NCBI RefSeq assembly: GCF_025426255.1 | Contig: NZ_CP104861.1 | Location: 3,720,001 to 3,784,000 of the forward strand | DNA from: Pseudomonas fragi | GTDB lineage: Bacteria > Pseudomonadota > Gammaproteobacteria > Pseudomonadales > Pseudomonadaceae | Length of the DNA stretch: 64,000 bases | Direction of reading: 5' to 3' | Part shown: positions 38,090-47,731 of the stretch, in pieces | Numbering within the stretch: the stretch's first letter is position 1 | Layout: each line of letters starts with the position of its first letter | The notes under the pieces: generated by a model | Told to the model about the DNA's origin: nothing | The model's input: the letters and a program-made list of their open reading frames with translations, nothing else | The model's database searches: none | Position numbers and translations under genes: made by a program

Positions 38090-38234
38090 GTAGCAGCTGC
38101 CGAAGGAACGAGGCTGCGTTCGATTGCGAAGCGATCGTAAAACCTGAGTCCGCGATTTAACTGACAGACCGCGATTTCAGGTTTTACGACGGCTTCGCCG
38201 CCGAACGCAGCCTCGTTCCTTCGGCAGCTGCTAC
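38090..38234. repeat. 145-bp REP-type doublet (GAAGGAACGAGGCTGCG family)
   Basis: Outer arms of 33 bases (38090-38122 and 38202-38234) are perfect reverse complements beginning GTAGCAGCTGCCGAAGG. Inner arms around CGTAAAACCTGA / TCAGGTTTTACG continue the fold, and CCGCGATTT is repeated in the loop. This is a second palindrome family, different from the GTGGGAGC one, and related to the unit at 1813-1850. Confidence 0.8.
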
Positions 38235-38239
38235 GAAGT

Positions 38240-38854
38240 TTAAGCGGCGGCTGGCACACCACTATGGAAACGGAACTCGACATCCGGCGACTCGATCAGC
38301 TCCTGCTCCGCCACCCTCACCCGCTCGATCACTTGGGCAATATCCTTGGCATCACCATATTGGTAGGCCAGTTTCAGGTAGCCCTGAAAATGCCGCGCCT
38401 CGCTCTTGAGCAGGCCGAAGTAAAACTTGCCGAGTTCTTCGTCCAAATGTGGCACCAGGGCTTCGAAGCGCTCGCAACTGCGGGCTTCGATAAATGCACC
38501 TACCACCAATGTGTCTACCAGTTTGACCGGCTCGTGGTTACGCACCACTTTGCGCAGCGCCGAGGCATAGCGCCCGGCCGACAGCTGGCGCAACTCGATC
38601 TTGCGCTTTTTCATCAGGCGCATGACTTGCTCGTGGTGCACCAGCTCTTCACGGGCCAGACGCGACATCATGTTGATCAGGTCAACATGGGAATGGTACT
38701 TGGCGATCAGGCTCAGCGCTGTGCTCGCAGCCTTGAACTCACAGTTTTTGTGATCGATCAGCAAAGTTTCCTGATCAGCCAACGCCGCCGCGATCCAGCC
38801 GTCAGGCGTGCGGCAACCCAGGAACTGATGAATTTCAGGAAGAATCACGCGCAT
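38240..38854 (-). CDS. miaE: tRNA-(ms2io6A37) hydroxylase
   Basis: The 204-residue (from the ATG at 38854) ferritin-like diiron enzyme hydroxylates the isopentenyl group of ms2i6A at tRNA position 37. Conserved iron-ligand segments are HKNCEFKAASTALSL near residue 35, REELVHHEQVMRLMKKR near 68, GAFIEARSCERFEAL near 118 and KSEARHFQGYLKLA near 150. GGGAG sits before the ATG at 38854; the frame is open to 38878 with a GTG. It stands alone beside a REP doublet. Confidence 0.9.
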   Translation of the reverse strand: MRVILPEIHQFLGCRTPDGWIAAALADQETLLIDHKNCEFKAASTALSLIAKYHSHVDLINMMSRLAREELVHHEQVMRLMKKRKIELRQLSAGRYASALRKVVRNHEPVKLVDTLVVGAFIEARSCERFEALVPHLDEELGKFYFGLLKSEARHFQGYLKLAYQYGDAKDIAQVIERVRVAEQELIESPDVEFRFHSGVPAAA

Positions 38855-38985
38855 GCTCCCGACCGTTGGGGGTTGCACGGCAAACCGGCAGTGTTTTGAA
38901 AAATCGCTGACATGAGGCTCACAAAACTGAATTGAGGCGAGCCAGGGATTATACGGGCCACGGAGCGCAGCACCAACGGCGTAAC

Positions 38986-39028
38986 TTGATATGCATCAAC
39001 ACGGGTACAACTGCAGAGCAACTATAGT
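38986..39028 (+). promoter_or_regulatory. Anr/FNR-type class II promoter of the universal stress gene
   Basis: TTGAT-ATGC-ATCAA (38986-38999) is an exact FNR/Anr consensus palindrome. TATAGT at 39023-39028 provides a -10, which puts the box centre near -41.5 relative to a start around 39034. This is the textbook spacing for oxygen-limitation activation, about 35 bases before the Usp ATG. Confidence 0.8.
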
Positions 39029-39067
39029 GAATGCAAGCCGCTTTTATTACTTGTGGAGTCATCGGTC

Positions 39068-39931
39068 ATGCACAGCATTAACACCCTGTTGGTCGTCATC
39101 GAGCCCCATCTGATGGAAAGCCTCGCACTCAAACGTGCCAAACATATCGCCTGCCACACCAAGGCGCACTTGCATCTGTTGATCTGCGATAAAAAGCATG
39201 ACCACTCAGCCCTGCTGAGCGTGCTTGAAAGCAGCCTGAAAACTGAAGCCTACAGCGTCAGCAGCGAGCAGGCCTGGCATGAAAGCCAGCACGCAACCAT
39301 CATCAAGGTGCAGCAAGCTCACAATTGCGGATTGGTGATCAAGCAACACGTGCCGGATAACCCGCTGAAAAAAGTCCTGCTGACTCCCGAAGACTGGAAA
39401 CTGCTGCGTTACTGCCCGAGCCCGGTACTGCTGGCCAAAACCGCAGAATCCTGGGAGCACGGGGTCATATTGGCCGCCGTCGACGTGGGCAACAACGATC
39501 CTGAGCATATGGCCCTGCATTCAAGCATTGTCGACCACGGCTTCCGCATCGCCAGCATGGCCCATGCGCAATTTCATGTCGTCAGCGCTCACCCCGCTCC
39601 AATGCTGGCAGCGGTCGACGCAGCTTACCCCCTGGATACCCAGCTGGAACAAACCTACCGGGCCGAGTGCAAGGTGTTTCAGCAGCAATGTGAAATTGAT
39701 GACAGCCGCCTGCATATCGAGGAAGGCCCGGCAGACGTGATTATTCCACGGGTAGCCAAAGCTCTGGGCGCGGTAGTGACGGTGATGGGCACAGTGGCGC
39801 GCACCGGTTTCTCGGGCGCACTGATCGGCAATACTGCTGAAGTGGTGATAGACAAGCTGGAAAGCGACATCCTGGTGCTCAAGCCCGATGACATGATCGA
39901 GCACCTGGAAGAACTGGCGAGCAAGAGCTGA
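39068..39931 (+). CDS. universal stress protein with two Usp domains
   Basis: The 287-residue protein is a tandem of Usp folds (UspE-like). The first runs to about residue 140 and the second covers about 145-280. The second has the ATP-type end motif VMGTVARTGFSGALIGNTAE (G-2x-G-9x-G-like) near residue 240; the first lacks it. The ATG at 39068 follows GGAG; a GTG at 39053 is less likely. The Anr-type promoter suggests induction in low oxygen, as described for several Pseudomonas Usp genes. Confidence 0.88.
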   Translation: MHSINTLLVVIEPHLMESLALKRAKHIACHTKAHLHLLICDKKHDHSALLSVLESSLKTEAYSVSSEQAWHESQHATIIKVQQAHNCGLVIKQHVPDNPLKKVLLTPEDWKLLRYCPSPVLLAKTAESWEHGVILAAVDVGNNDPEHMALHSSIVDHGFRIASMAHAQFHVVSAHPAPMLAAVDAAYPLDTQLEQTYRAECKVFQQQCEIDDSRLHIEEGPADVIIPRVAKALGAVVTVMGTVARTGFSGALIGNTAEVVIDKLESDILVLKPDDMIEHLEELASKS

Positions 39932-39936
39932 TCGGC

Positions 39937-40407
39937 TTATTCGCCAAAGGCCTCTTGCAAAAAACCAGGGGCGATATAGCGCTGATAATGCGCTTCGGAC
40001 AGCAGGAAAAATTCCCGATCAATGGCGTCACGCAACTCGGGCAGAGCCCAACCACGAAACTCCGGCAATAGCACCATGCCGTAGAGCTCCAGCTGATTGA
40101 TCACCCGCGCACCGCGGGCAATCAGCTGGTAGGCCCAGCAATATTCGGACTGGTTGGGCACAAAGCGGATCTTGCGCGCCACCAGTTGGTCGCGCAGCGT
40201 GGCTCGATCAAAAACCTCTACCTTGCCAGCCATCACTTGCACCAAAAGCTGCTCAAGCCTGCGCCATACAGCGCGCTTTTCTTCCTCGTTGTAACCGTTC
40301 CAATTGATCACTTCATGGTGGAAACGCTTGCAACCACGGCACACGAGGTCGCCGTAAACCGTTGAGCAAAGGCCTATGCAGGGAGTCTTGATGGTTTGAT
40401 TGGACAT
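39937..40407 (-). CDS. DUF1289-containing protein
   Basis: The 156-residue protein begins MSNQTIKTPCIGLCSTVYGD, followed by LVCRGCKRFHHEVINWNGY. The four cysteines of this N-terminal 45-residue DUF1289 motif look like a zinc or iron-sulphur site. The C-terminal 100 residues are helical and charged (EEEKRAVWRRLEQLLVQV) without a known domain. The function is unknown; the gene converges with the Usp gene, their stops 5 bases apart. Confidence 0.8.
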   Translation of the reverse strand: MSNQTIKTPCIGLCSTVYGDLVCRGCKRFHHEVINWNGYNEEEKRAVWRRLEQLLVQVMAGKVEVFDRATLRDQLVARKIRFVPNQSEYCWAYQLIARGARVINQLELYGMVLLPEFRGWALPELRDAIDREFFLLSEAHYQRYIAPGFLQEAFGE

Positions 40408-40554
40408 GGCGAAATAGAGCACTGCAGAACGAAACAGGCGCCCATGTTAGCCCTTTGTCTAACGCAGATCACCCCTCAACCTTCAGGGCCTAACTTACCT
40501 TTAACAAGTTTTTACCGTAGAATCGGTCTGCCTTTTAAGGCGCCAATGTCCGTT

Positions 40555-40693
40555 AGAAGCTGTTTTCAAAGCGTCACGAGCACAGTTGATCCCGAAGAAC
40601 GGTGTTGGTGAGGGGTGTTTGCACTGCAGATACCCGCACCAACATTCATCATGCCCCCCGTTCGGAAGGCGTAAAACTTTGAAAACAGCTTCT
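40555..40693. repeat. 139-bp imperfect palindrome upstream of acnB
   Basis: Perfect 17-base ends (AGAAGCTGTTTTCAAAG at 40555-40571 and its complement at 40677-40693) enclose further paired blocks (ACGGTGTTGGTG with CACCAACA; CCCGAA with TTCGG). It occupies the middle of the 406-base gene-free gap 40408-40813. The rest of that gap holds no gene I can support and presumably the acnB promoter. It could be a long leader hairpin, a small RNA or a miniature mobile element. Confidence 0.55.
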
Positions 40694-40813
40694 GTTGGGA
40701 ATCCTTGCAATTCTGGCTAAGCGGCTCAAAAAGCCCCGCAGCGCATGAGTGCTCGGCATTCCTGGATGCGCGTCCCGGACACCCATTTGGGACCAATGAT
40801 GAGGGTAATAACT

Positions 40814-43414
40814 GTGCTTGAAGCCTACCGCAAACATATCGAAGAGCGTGCAGCACTGGGTATCGTTCCCCAGCCGCTTAACGCCGAACAAACCGCAGGC
40901 CTGGTTGAGCTGCTGAAAAACCCGCCAGCCGGCGAAGAAGAATTCCTCGTAGACCTGATCACCAACCGCATTCCGCCGGGTGTTGACGAAGCTGCTTACG
41001 TAAAAGCCGGCTTCCTGGCAGCGATTGCCAAGGGCGAAGCTACCTCTCCTTTGATCAGCAAAAAACGCGCTGTTGAACTGCTTGGCACTATGCAAGGCGG
41101 CTACAACATCGTGACTCTGGTTGAGATGCTGGACGACGCAGAGTTGGCACCGGTTGCCGCCGAGCAACTCAAGCACACCCTGCTGATGTTTGACGCCTTC
41201 CACGACGTCGCTGAAAAAGCCAAAAACGGCAACCCCCACGCCAAAGCTGTAGTGCAATCCTGGGCTGACGGCGAGTGGTTCAAGAACCGCCCAGTCCTGG
41301 CTGACAAAATCAGCCTGCGCGTGTTCAAGGTCACCGGCGAAACCAACACCGACGACCTGTCGCCTGCACCGGACGCCTGGTCGCGCCCTGATATCCCGCT
41401 GCACGCCCTGGCCATGCTGAAAATGGCTCGCGACGGTATCGTGCCGGACGTTCAAGGCTCCATCGGTCCGATGAAGCAAATCGAAGAAATGCGCAACGCC
41501 GGCTTCCCGATTGCCTACGTCGGTGACGTGGTCGGTACCGGTTCGTCGCGTAAATCGGCTACCAACTCCGTACTGTGGTTCTTCGGCGACGACGTTCCTT
41601 ATGTACCGAACAAGCGTGCCGGTGGTTTCTGCTTCGGCAGCAAAATCGCTCCAATCTTCTACAACACCATGGAAGATGCTGGCGCACTGCCAATCGAATT
41701 CGATGTTTCCAACATCAACATGGGCGACGTGATCGACCTGTACCCGCACGCTGGCAAAGTCTGCAAGCACGGTACTGACGAAGTCATCACCACCTTCGAA
41801 ATGAAGACCCCGGTGCTGTTGGACGAAGTTCGCGCTGGTGGCCGTATCCCTCTGATCATCGGCCGTGGCCTGACCGATAAGGCTCGCGCTGAACTGGGTC
41901 TGGGCCCTGCCGACCTGTTCAAGAAGCCTGAAGCTCCGATTGAAAGCACCAAGGGTTTCACCCTGGCGCAGAAAATGGTTGGCAAGGCTTGCGGCGTAAC
42001 TGGCGTTCGTCCAGGTACTTACTGCGAACCGAAGATGACCACCGTAGGCTCTCAGGACACCACCGGTCCAATGACCCGTGACGAACTGAAAGACCTGGCG
42101 TGCCTGGGCTTCTCCGCTGATCTGGTAATGCAGTCGTTCTGCCATACCGCGGCTTATCCAAAGCCGATCGACGTGACCACCCACCACACCCTGCCTGACT
42201 TCATCATGACCCGTGGCGGTGTATCCCTGCGTCCGGGCGACGGCATCATCCACAGCTGGCTGAACCGTATGCTGCTGCCGGATACCGTCGGCACTGGCGG
42301 CGACTCCCACACTCGTTTCCCAATGGGCATTTCGTTCCCGGCCGGTTCCGGTCTGGTAGCGTTCGCAGCAGCCACTGGCGTTATGCCACTGGACATGCCT
42401 GAGTCGGTTCTGGTTCGCTTCAAAGGCGAAATGCAGCCGGGCATCACCCTGCGTGACCTGGTACACGCCATTCCTTACGTCGCAATCCAACAGGGTCTGC
42501 TGACGGTCGAGAAGAAAGGCAAGATCAACGAATTCTCGGGTCGCATCCTGGAAATCGAAGGTCTGGACAACCTGAGCATCGAGCAGGCATTCGAACTGTC
42601 CGACGCCTCGGCAGAGCGTTCGGCTGCTGGCTGCACCATCAAGCTGTCCAAAGAGTCCATCACCGAATACCTGAACTCCAACATCACCCTGCTGCGCTGG
42701 ATGATCGGTGAAGGTTACGGCGATGCTCGTACCCTTGAGCGTCGTGCTCAAGCGATGGAAGCCTGGGTAGCCAACCCTGAACTGATGGAAGCCGATGCTG
42801 ACGCCGAATACGCGCACATCATCGAAATCGACTTGGCTGACATCAATGAGCCTGTGCTCTGCGCGCCGAACGACCCGGATGACGCCCGTCTGCTGTCCAC
42901 CGTTACCGGTGAGAAAATCGACGAAGTGTTCATCGGTTCGTGCATGACCAACATCGGCCACTTCCGCGCTGCGGGCAAGTTGCTGGACAAGGTCAAAGGC
43001 CAGTTGCCAACTCGTCTGTGGCTGTCGCCTCCGACCAAGATGGACGCTCACCAGCTGACCGAAGAAGGCTACTACGGCATCTTCGGCAAAGCAGGCGCGC
43101 GCATGGAAATGCCGGGCTGCTCGCTGTGCATGGGTAACCAGGCACGTGTAGAGCCGAACTCGACTGTTGTGTCGACTTCGACCCGCAACTTCCCGAACCG
43201 TCTGGGTGACGGCGCTAACGTTTACCTGGCTTCGGCCGAGTTGGCGTCGGTTGCCTCGATCCTGGGTCGCCTGCCAAGCGTCGAGGAGTACATGGTCTAC
43301 GCGGCAGAGATCAACACCATGGCAGCGGACGTGTACCGCTACCTGAGCTTTGATCAGATCGCCGAATTCCGTGAAGCGGCTGCAAATGCCAATATCCCGG
43401 TTATTCAAGCGTAA
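40814..43414 (+). CDS. acnB: aconitate hydratase B
   Basis: The 866-residue enzyme isomerises citrate to isocitrate in the TCA cycle (also 2-methylaconitate chemistry in the family). It has AcnB order: N-terminal HEAT-like domain ([20 protein letters not shown]), the swivel domain, then the Fe-S core with cysteines in [30 protein letters not shown] and [14 protein letters not shown]. The GTG at 40814 gives the family N-terminus and follows GAGGG at a good distance; the frame is open to 40745. A strong terminator follows. Confidence 0.95.
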   Translation: MLEAYRKHIEERAALGIVPQPLNAEQTAGLVELLKNPPAGEEEFLVDLITNRIPPGVDEAAYVKAGFLAAIAKGEATSPLISKKRAVELLGTMQGGYNIVTLVEMLDDAELAPVAAEQLKHTLLMFDAFHDVAEKAKNGNPHAKAVVQSWADGEWFKNRPVLADKISLRVFKVTGETNTDDLSPAPDAWSRPDIPLHALAMLKMARDGIVPDVQGSIGPMKQIEEMRNAGFPIAYVGDVVGTGSSRKSATNSVLWFFGDDVPYVPNKRAGGFCFGSKIAPIFYNTMEDAGALPIEFDVSNINMGDVIDLYPHAGKVCKHGTDEVITTFEMKTPVLLDEVRAGGRIPLIIGRGLTDKARAELGLGPADLFKKPEAPIESTKGFTLAQKMVGKACGVTGVRPGTYCEPKMTTVGSQDTTGPMTRDELKDLACLGFSADLVMQSFCHTAAYPKPIDVTTHHTLPDFIMTRGGVSLRPGDGIIHSWLNRMLLPDTVGTGGDSHTRFPMGISFPAGSGLVAFAAATGVMPLDMPESVLVRFKGEMQPGITLRDLVHAIPYVAIQQGLLTVEKKGKINEFSGRILEIEGLDNLSIEQAFELSDASAERSAAGCTIKLSKESITEYLNSNITLLRWMIGEGYGDARTLERRAQAMEAWVANPELMEADADAEYAHIIEIDLADINEPVLCAPNDPDDARLLSTVTGEKIDEVFIGSCMTNIGHFRAAGKLLDKVKGQLPTRLWLSPPTKMDAHQLTEEGYYGIFGKAGARMEMPGCSLCMGNQARVEPNSTVVSTSTRNFPNRLGDGANVYLASAELASVASILGRLPSVEEYMVYAAEINTMAADVYRYLSFDQIAEFREAAANANIPVIQA

Positions 43415-43429
43415 GCTGATGCAGTAACG

Positions 43430-43467
43430 AAAAAGCCCCGGCTTGTACTTAAGAGCCGGGGCTTTTT
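43430..43467 (+). terminator. rho-independent terminator of acnB
   Basis: A 14-base stem AAAAAGCCCCGGCT / AGCCGGGGCTTTTT with a 10-base loop can serve both acnB and the convergent PerM-like gene. Confidence 0.9.
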
Positions 43468-43487
43468 CATGTTCGGGATTCAGCTAT

Positions 43488-44558
43488 TTATAGTAGTGGA
43501 GCCACTAATTGTTGCTCACGCGGCCAGGCATCGAGCACCGCCTTGAACAGCGTCGCCAGAGGGATCGCAAAAAATATCCCCCAGAAACCCCACAAGCCGC
43601 CAAACAACAACACCGCGCAAATGATCGCCACCGGGTGCAAGCTTACCGCCTCGGAGAACAGCAGCGGCACCAGCACATTGCCGTCCAGAGTCTGGATGAT
43701 CCCGTAGACCGCCATCAGGTAGATAAACTGGTCGCTCCAGCCCCACTGGAACAACGCAATCAACAGCACCGGCACGGTCACCACCACCGCCCCTACATAC
43801 GGCACCACCACCGAGATCCCCACCAGCAGCGCCAGCAAGGCCGCGTAGTTAAGGCCCATGGTGACAAAGGCGATATAAGTCACGCCGCCACAGATAATGA
43901 TTTCAATGACCTTGCCGCGAATGTAATTGGCAATCTGGCGGTTCATTTCCTCGGCCACCCGGGTAATCAATGCCCGTTCACGGGGCAAGTAACCGCGCAC
44001 CCAACGACCAATCAACGCCCGGTCCTTGAGGAAGAAAAACACCAGAATCGGCACCAGCACCAGATAAATCATGATGTTGACCAACAGCGGCAAGCTGGAC
44101 AACGAAAAGGTCAGCGCCAGTTGCCCAAACTTGCCGATTTCACCCCGGGCCACTTCGATGGCCTGCAGCACCTGCTCATCCGACACCAGATGCGGATACC
44201 GCTCGGGCAACAGCAGTAGCAGCGATTGCCACTTGGCGAGCATGCCCGGTAACTCGTTGAACAAGGTGATCAACTGATGCCAAAGCAAGGGCACCGCGAC
44301 CACGAGGAACACCAGCAACAACCCCATGAACAACGCAAACACCAGCCCGACCGCCGCCGCAGCCGGTACTCGCATGCGTTCCAGCGCAACGACCAGGCCC
44401 TGCATCAAATACGCCAGCACCATGCCCGCCAGCACCGGCGCCAACATGCCGCCCAATGTCAGCACGGCGGTAAAAGCCAGCACCAACAAAACCGCCAGCA
44501 CCACCGCCTCTTCATCGGAGAAATAGCGCTGCACCCAACCGCGTAAAACCTTGAACAT
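43488..44558 (-). CDS. AI-2E/PerM-family membrane protein (putative permease)
   Basis: The 356-residue protein has about 8 hydrophobic helices, starting with VVLAVLLVLAFTAVLTLGGM. The family block VLVPILVFFFLKDRALIGRW lies near the middle, and the closing GGLWGFWGIFFAIPLATLFK is typical of PF01594. Members include TqsA, sodium/proton antiporters and uncharacterised permeases. It lies next to tusA on the same strand with an 80-base gap containing a REP; the substrate is unknown. Confidence 0.85.
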   Translation of the reverse strand: MFKVLRGWVQRYFSDEEAVVLAVLLVLAFTAVLTLGGMLAPVLAGMVLAYLMQGLVVALERMRVPAAAAVGLVFALFMGLLLVFLVVAVPLLWHQLITLFNELPGMLAKWQSLLLLLPERYPHLVSDEQVLQAIEVARGEIGKFGQLALTFSLSSLPLLVNIMIYLVLVPILVFFFLKDRALIGRWVRGYLPRERALITRVAEEMNRQIANYIRGKVIEIIICGGVTYIAFVTMGLNYAALLALLVGISVVVPYVGAVVVTVPVLLIALFQWGWSDQFIYLMAVYGIIQTLDGNVLVPLLFSEAVSLHPVAIICAVLLFGGLWGFWGIFFAIPLATLFKAVLDAWPREQQLVAPLL

Positions 44559-44590
44559 CGGTATTCCTTAGAAGAAAGTACGGTGCTTCT

Positions 44591-44620
44591 CTGTGGGAGC
44601 GAGCAGGCCCGCCCCCACAG
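44591..44620. repeat. REP palindrome (GTGGGAGC family)
   Basis: CTGTGGGAGC...GCCCCCACAG is a single, slightly degenerate unit between tusA (upstream on the minus strand) and the PerM-like gene. Confidence 0.7.
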
Positions 44621-44637
44621 TTGAAGTCAATCAGGAC

Positions 44638-44877
44638 TCAAGCCTTGCGTAACCAGTAGCGATAGGTGCCAGCATCCTCTTCCTCACGCAGCAGCTCATG
44701 CCCAGCCAGGCGTGCGAAGGTACGAAAGTCGCGTTGCGAACCCGCATCCGTGGCGACCACCTTAAGGACCTGCCCACTGATCATTTTGTTCAGCGCCATC
44801 TTGGCCTTGAGCAACGGTAACGGACAATTCAGGCCCGCGGCGTCCAGTTCGGCATCATGGGCCAACGCATCAGTCAT
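44638..44877 (-). CDS. tusA: sulfurtransferase TusA family protein
   Basis: The 79-residue protein has the TusA/SirA fold with the sulphur-carrying cysteine in ELDAAGLNCPLPLLKAKMAL (CPxP near residue 18), followed by LKVVATDAGSQRDFRTFARL. It relays sulphur from cysteine desulphurase to tRNA 2-thiolation and, in pseudomonads, to molybdenum-cofactor enzymes. It is divergent from the BepA-like gene with a shared 119-base promoter region. Confidence 0.88.
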   Translation of the reverse strand: MTDALAHDAELDAAGLNCPLPLLKAKMALNKMISGQVLKVVATDAGSQRDFRTFARLAGHELLREEEDAGTYRYWLRKA

Positions 44878-44996
44878 TACGTACTTCTCCAGAGGGGCAT
44901 TTTTTATGCCGGCTAGAATACCCCAAGCCGACCCGCCACTGGTCGTCAGACCAGTGTCCAGCTACAGTAAGCGCTTTACCGACTAGAGCTCTGTGC

Positions 44997-46427
44997 ATGA
45001 CTTTTCTGCGCCCTACCCTGTTGACGCTCGCTTGCCTGCTCGCTTCACCGAGTTTCGCCGACGATTTACCGTCTCTGGGTGACGCCAGTTCGTCCATCGT
45101 CTCGCCGCAGCAAGAGTACCAATTGGGCCGCGCCTGGTTGAGCATGCTGCGCAGCCAGGTGTCGCAACTCAACGACCCGCAACTCAAGGATTACGTCGAA
45201 ACCAGCGTCTACAAACTGGTCGAAACCAGCCAGGTGCAGGATCGGCGCCTGGAATTCATCCTGATCAACAGCCCGCAACTCAACGCCTTTGCCGCGCCCG
45301 GCGGGATCATCGGGGTTAACGGCGGCCTGTTTCTCAATGCCCAGACCGAAGGCGAATATGCCTCGGTAATGGCCCACGAACTGGCCCACTTGTCGCAACG
45401 CCACTTTGCCCGCGGCGTAGAAGCCCAGCAGCGCATGCAATTGCCGATGATGGCCGCCCTGCTCGCCGGGATCATCGTTGCGGCCTCAGGCGCGGGCGAC
45501 GCCGGGATCGCCGCCATCGCCGGTACACAAGCCGCAGCCCTGCAAGAGCAGCGGCGCTTCTCGCGCCAGAATGAGCAGGAAGCGGACCGGATCGGTATTC
45601 TCAACCTGGAAAAAGCCGGTTACGACCCACGCTCCATGCCCACCATGTTTGAGCGCCTGATGCGCCAATACCGTTTTGACGGCAGGCCACCCGAGTTTTT
45701 GCTGACTCACCCGGTCACCGAGTCGCGTATCGCCGACACCCGCAACCGTGCCGAACAGGCCAGAGTGGGCGGCACCGAAGACAGCCTGCGCTATCAACTG
45801 ATCCGCGCCCGGGTACAACTCAACTACGAAGAAACCCCGGGCCTGGCCGCCAAGCGCTTTCGCCAGCAACTGGATGAAAACCCGAAAAACGACGTAGCCC
45901 GTTATGGCCTCGCGATTGCCCATATCAAAAGCAGCCAGTTCACCGAAGCCCGCGAGACCCTCAAGCCCCTGCTGGAAAAGGCGCCGAACGACATCACCTA
46001 CAACCTGGCGCAGATTGAGCTGGATATGGACAGCAATCGCCTGGCCGAAGCCCAGCAGCGCATCGACAGAATGCGCACGCTCTATCCGGGCAACTACCCG
46101 CTCAACCAGGCCCGAGTTGATTTGCTGCTCAAGCAAAATAATCCCAAGGAAGCCGACAAGGCTCTTGAAGCCTTGCTCAAAAGCCGCCCCGATGACCCGG
46201 ATGTCTGGTACTCAGTGGCCGAAACGCGGGGTTTGTCGGGCAATATCATCGGCCTGCATCAAGCGCGTGCCGAGTATTTTGCTTTGGTGGGCGACTATCG
46301 ACAGGCCATCCAGCAACTGGACTTCGCGCAGAAGCTGACCAACAACTTCCAGCTGTCGTCGCGCCTGGACGCGCGCAAGCGGGAGTTGATGGATCAGGAG
46401 CGGGCGCTTAAAGAGATGATGAACTGA
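44997..46427 (+). CDS. bepA: M48-family periplasmic metalloprotease with TPR domain (BepA/YfgC-like)
   Basis: The 476-residue protein has a signal peptide (LLTLACLLASPSFA). The M48 domain carries HExxH in ASVMAHELAHLSQRHFARGV near residue 127 and the third ligand Glu in RQNEQEADRIGI near 195. A C-terminal TPR solenoid (about 290-470; NPKNDVARYGLAIAHIKSSQ onward) completes the BepA layout. In the family it degrades or chaperones outer-membrane proteins such as LptD at the BAM complex. Confidence 0.88.
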   Translation: MTFLRPTLLTLACLLASPSFADDLPSLGDASSSIVSPQQEYQLGRAWLSMLRSQVSQLNDPQLKDYVETSVYKLVETSQVQDRRLEFILINSPQLNAFAAPGGIIGVNGGLFLNAQTEGEYASVMAHELAHLSQRHFARGVEAQQRMQLPMMAALLAGIIVAASGAGDAGIAAIAGTQAAALQEQRRFSRQNEQEADRIGILNLEKAGYDPRSMPTMFERLMRQYRFDGRPPEFLLTHPVTESRIADTRNRAEQARVGGTEDSLRYQLIRARVQLNYEETPGLAAKRFRQQLDENPKNDVARYGLAIAHIKSSQFTEARETLKPLLEKAPNDITYNLAQIELDMDSNRLAEAQQRIDRMRTLYPGNYPLNQARVDLLLKQNNPKEADKALEALLKSRPDDPDVWYSVAETRGLSGNIIGLHQARAEYFALVGDYRQAIQQLDFAQKLTNNFQLSSRLDARKRELMDQERALKEMMN

Positions 46428-46435
46428 TGCTTCAC

Positions 46436-46520
46436 GTGGGAGGGAGCCTGCTCGCGATGGCCTCGAGGCAGTCATCCAGACAAACCGCACCGCCTGCATC
46501 GCCAGCAGGCTCGCTCCCAC
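46436..46520. repeat. REP doublet between bepA and nadA
   Basis: GTGGGAGGGAGCCTGCTCGC and the inverse ...GCCAGCAGGCTCGCTCCCAC face each other about 40 bases apart, between two convergent genes. Confidence 0.75.
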
Positions 46521-46527
46521 AATAAAA

Positions 46528-47586
46528 CTAGGCATTCCCCGCCAATTTCAAACGCGCAGCCTGGGTGAAATCCAGCATGCGTTTGAGCGGGCGAATCGCG
46601 TGAGGCACCAGTGCCGGGTCAACAAAGATTTCGTTGCTGCCCTGCTGCAAGCACTCCAGCGTGCGCTCCAGTGTGTTCATCGCCATCCACGGGCAATGCG
46701 CGCAACTGCGGCATGCAGCACCGTTACCCGCGGTCGGCGCTTCGATAAAGACCTTGTCCGGGCACAACTGCTGCATCTTGTAAAAAATGCCGCGGTCGGT
46801 GGCCACGATAAACGTCTTGTTCGGCAGGTTTTGCGCCGCTGCAATCAACTGGCTGGTGGACCCCACCGCGTCGGCCAGATCGATCACCGACTCCGGCGAC
46901 TCAGGGTGAACCAGAATCGCCGCATCCGGGTACAACGCCTTCATGTCTTCAAGCTGCTTGGACTTGAACTCTTCGTGAACGATGCAGGCACCGTCCCACA
47001 GCAGCATGTCGGCACCGGTCTGGCGCTGAATGTAACGGCCCAAATGCTTATCCGGCCCCCAAATAATGGTTTCGCCGTTATCCATCAGGCTTTCGACAAT
47101 TTCCAGTGCGCAGCTTGAGGTCACTACCCAGTCAGCCCGAGCCTTGACCGCCGCTGAAGTGTTGGCATACACCACCACCGTGCGCTCGGGATGCTTGTCG
47201 CAAAAGGCCGAGAACTCCTCAACCGGGCAACCCAGATCAAGCGAACAGGTGGCCTCCAGTGTGGGCATCAGCACGCGTTTTTCAGGGGTGAGGATTTTTG
47301 CCGTCTCGCCCATAAAACGCACACCGGCAACCAAAATCGTTTTGGCCGGGTGGGCCGCGCCAAAGCGGGCCATTTCCAGAGAGTCGGACACACATCCGCC
47401 GGTTTCTTCGGCCAGGGCCTGAATCACCGGATCACAATAAAAATGCGCCACCAGCACCGCATCGCGGGCTTTTAGTTCAGCCGCGATCTGCGCACGCAGG
47501 CTGAGGGCTTGGGCCTCAGTCAACGGCTTGGGCTGCTTGGCATCAAGGTGGGCTTGAACCAGAAGTCGTTCAGAAATTTGCGTCAT
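46528..47586 (-). CDS. nadA: quinolinate synthase A
   Basis: The 352-residue [4Fe-4S] enzyme condenses iminoaspartate with dihydroxyacetone phosphate to quinolinate in NAD synthesis. Cluster cysteines are in [20 protein letters not shown] near residue 110, [14 protein letters not shown] near 200 and [15 protein letters not shown] near 300. Triplicated domain markers such as [20 protein letters not shown] are present. The ATG at 47586 fits the family. It stands alone and converges with bepA. Confidence 0.95.
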   Translation of the reverse strand: MTQISERLLVQAHLDAKQPKPLTEAQALSLRAQIAAELKARDAVLVAHFYCDPVIQALAEETGGCVSDSLEMARFGAAHPAKTILVAGVRFMGETAKILTPEKRVLMPTLEATCSLDLGCPVEEFSAFCDKHPERTVVVYANTSAAVKARADWVVTSSCALEIVESLMDNGETIIWGPDKHLGRYIQRQTGADMLLWDGACIVHEEFKSKQLEDMKALYPDAAILVHPESPESVIDLADAVGSTSQLIAAAQNLPNKTFIVATDRGIFYKMQQLCPDKVFIEAPTAGNGAACRSCAHCPWMAMNTLERTLECLQQGSNEIFVDPALVPHAIRPLKRMLDFTQAARLKLAGNA

Positions 47587-47731
47587 GTTCGCAAGACCTG
47601 CAAGCGCTGTTGCGCGAAAGTCGAGTGTACCACCGGCTCCGGACCGTCAAGTCCCGCCGGGAGAATGTGTGTTATCAGGCACGGACCAGCTATTCAGAGC
47701 GCCAAGGCTACAGAATATCCTTGGGATTCAA

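Noticed and set aside
40649..43408. Very long open frame on the minus strand opposite acnB
   Set aside because: It is the mirror of a highly biased GC-rich coding frame; the plus strand encodes an unmistakable aconitase B, and the opposite product has no recognisable domain or ribosome site.
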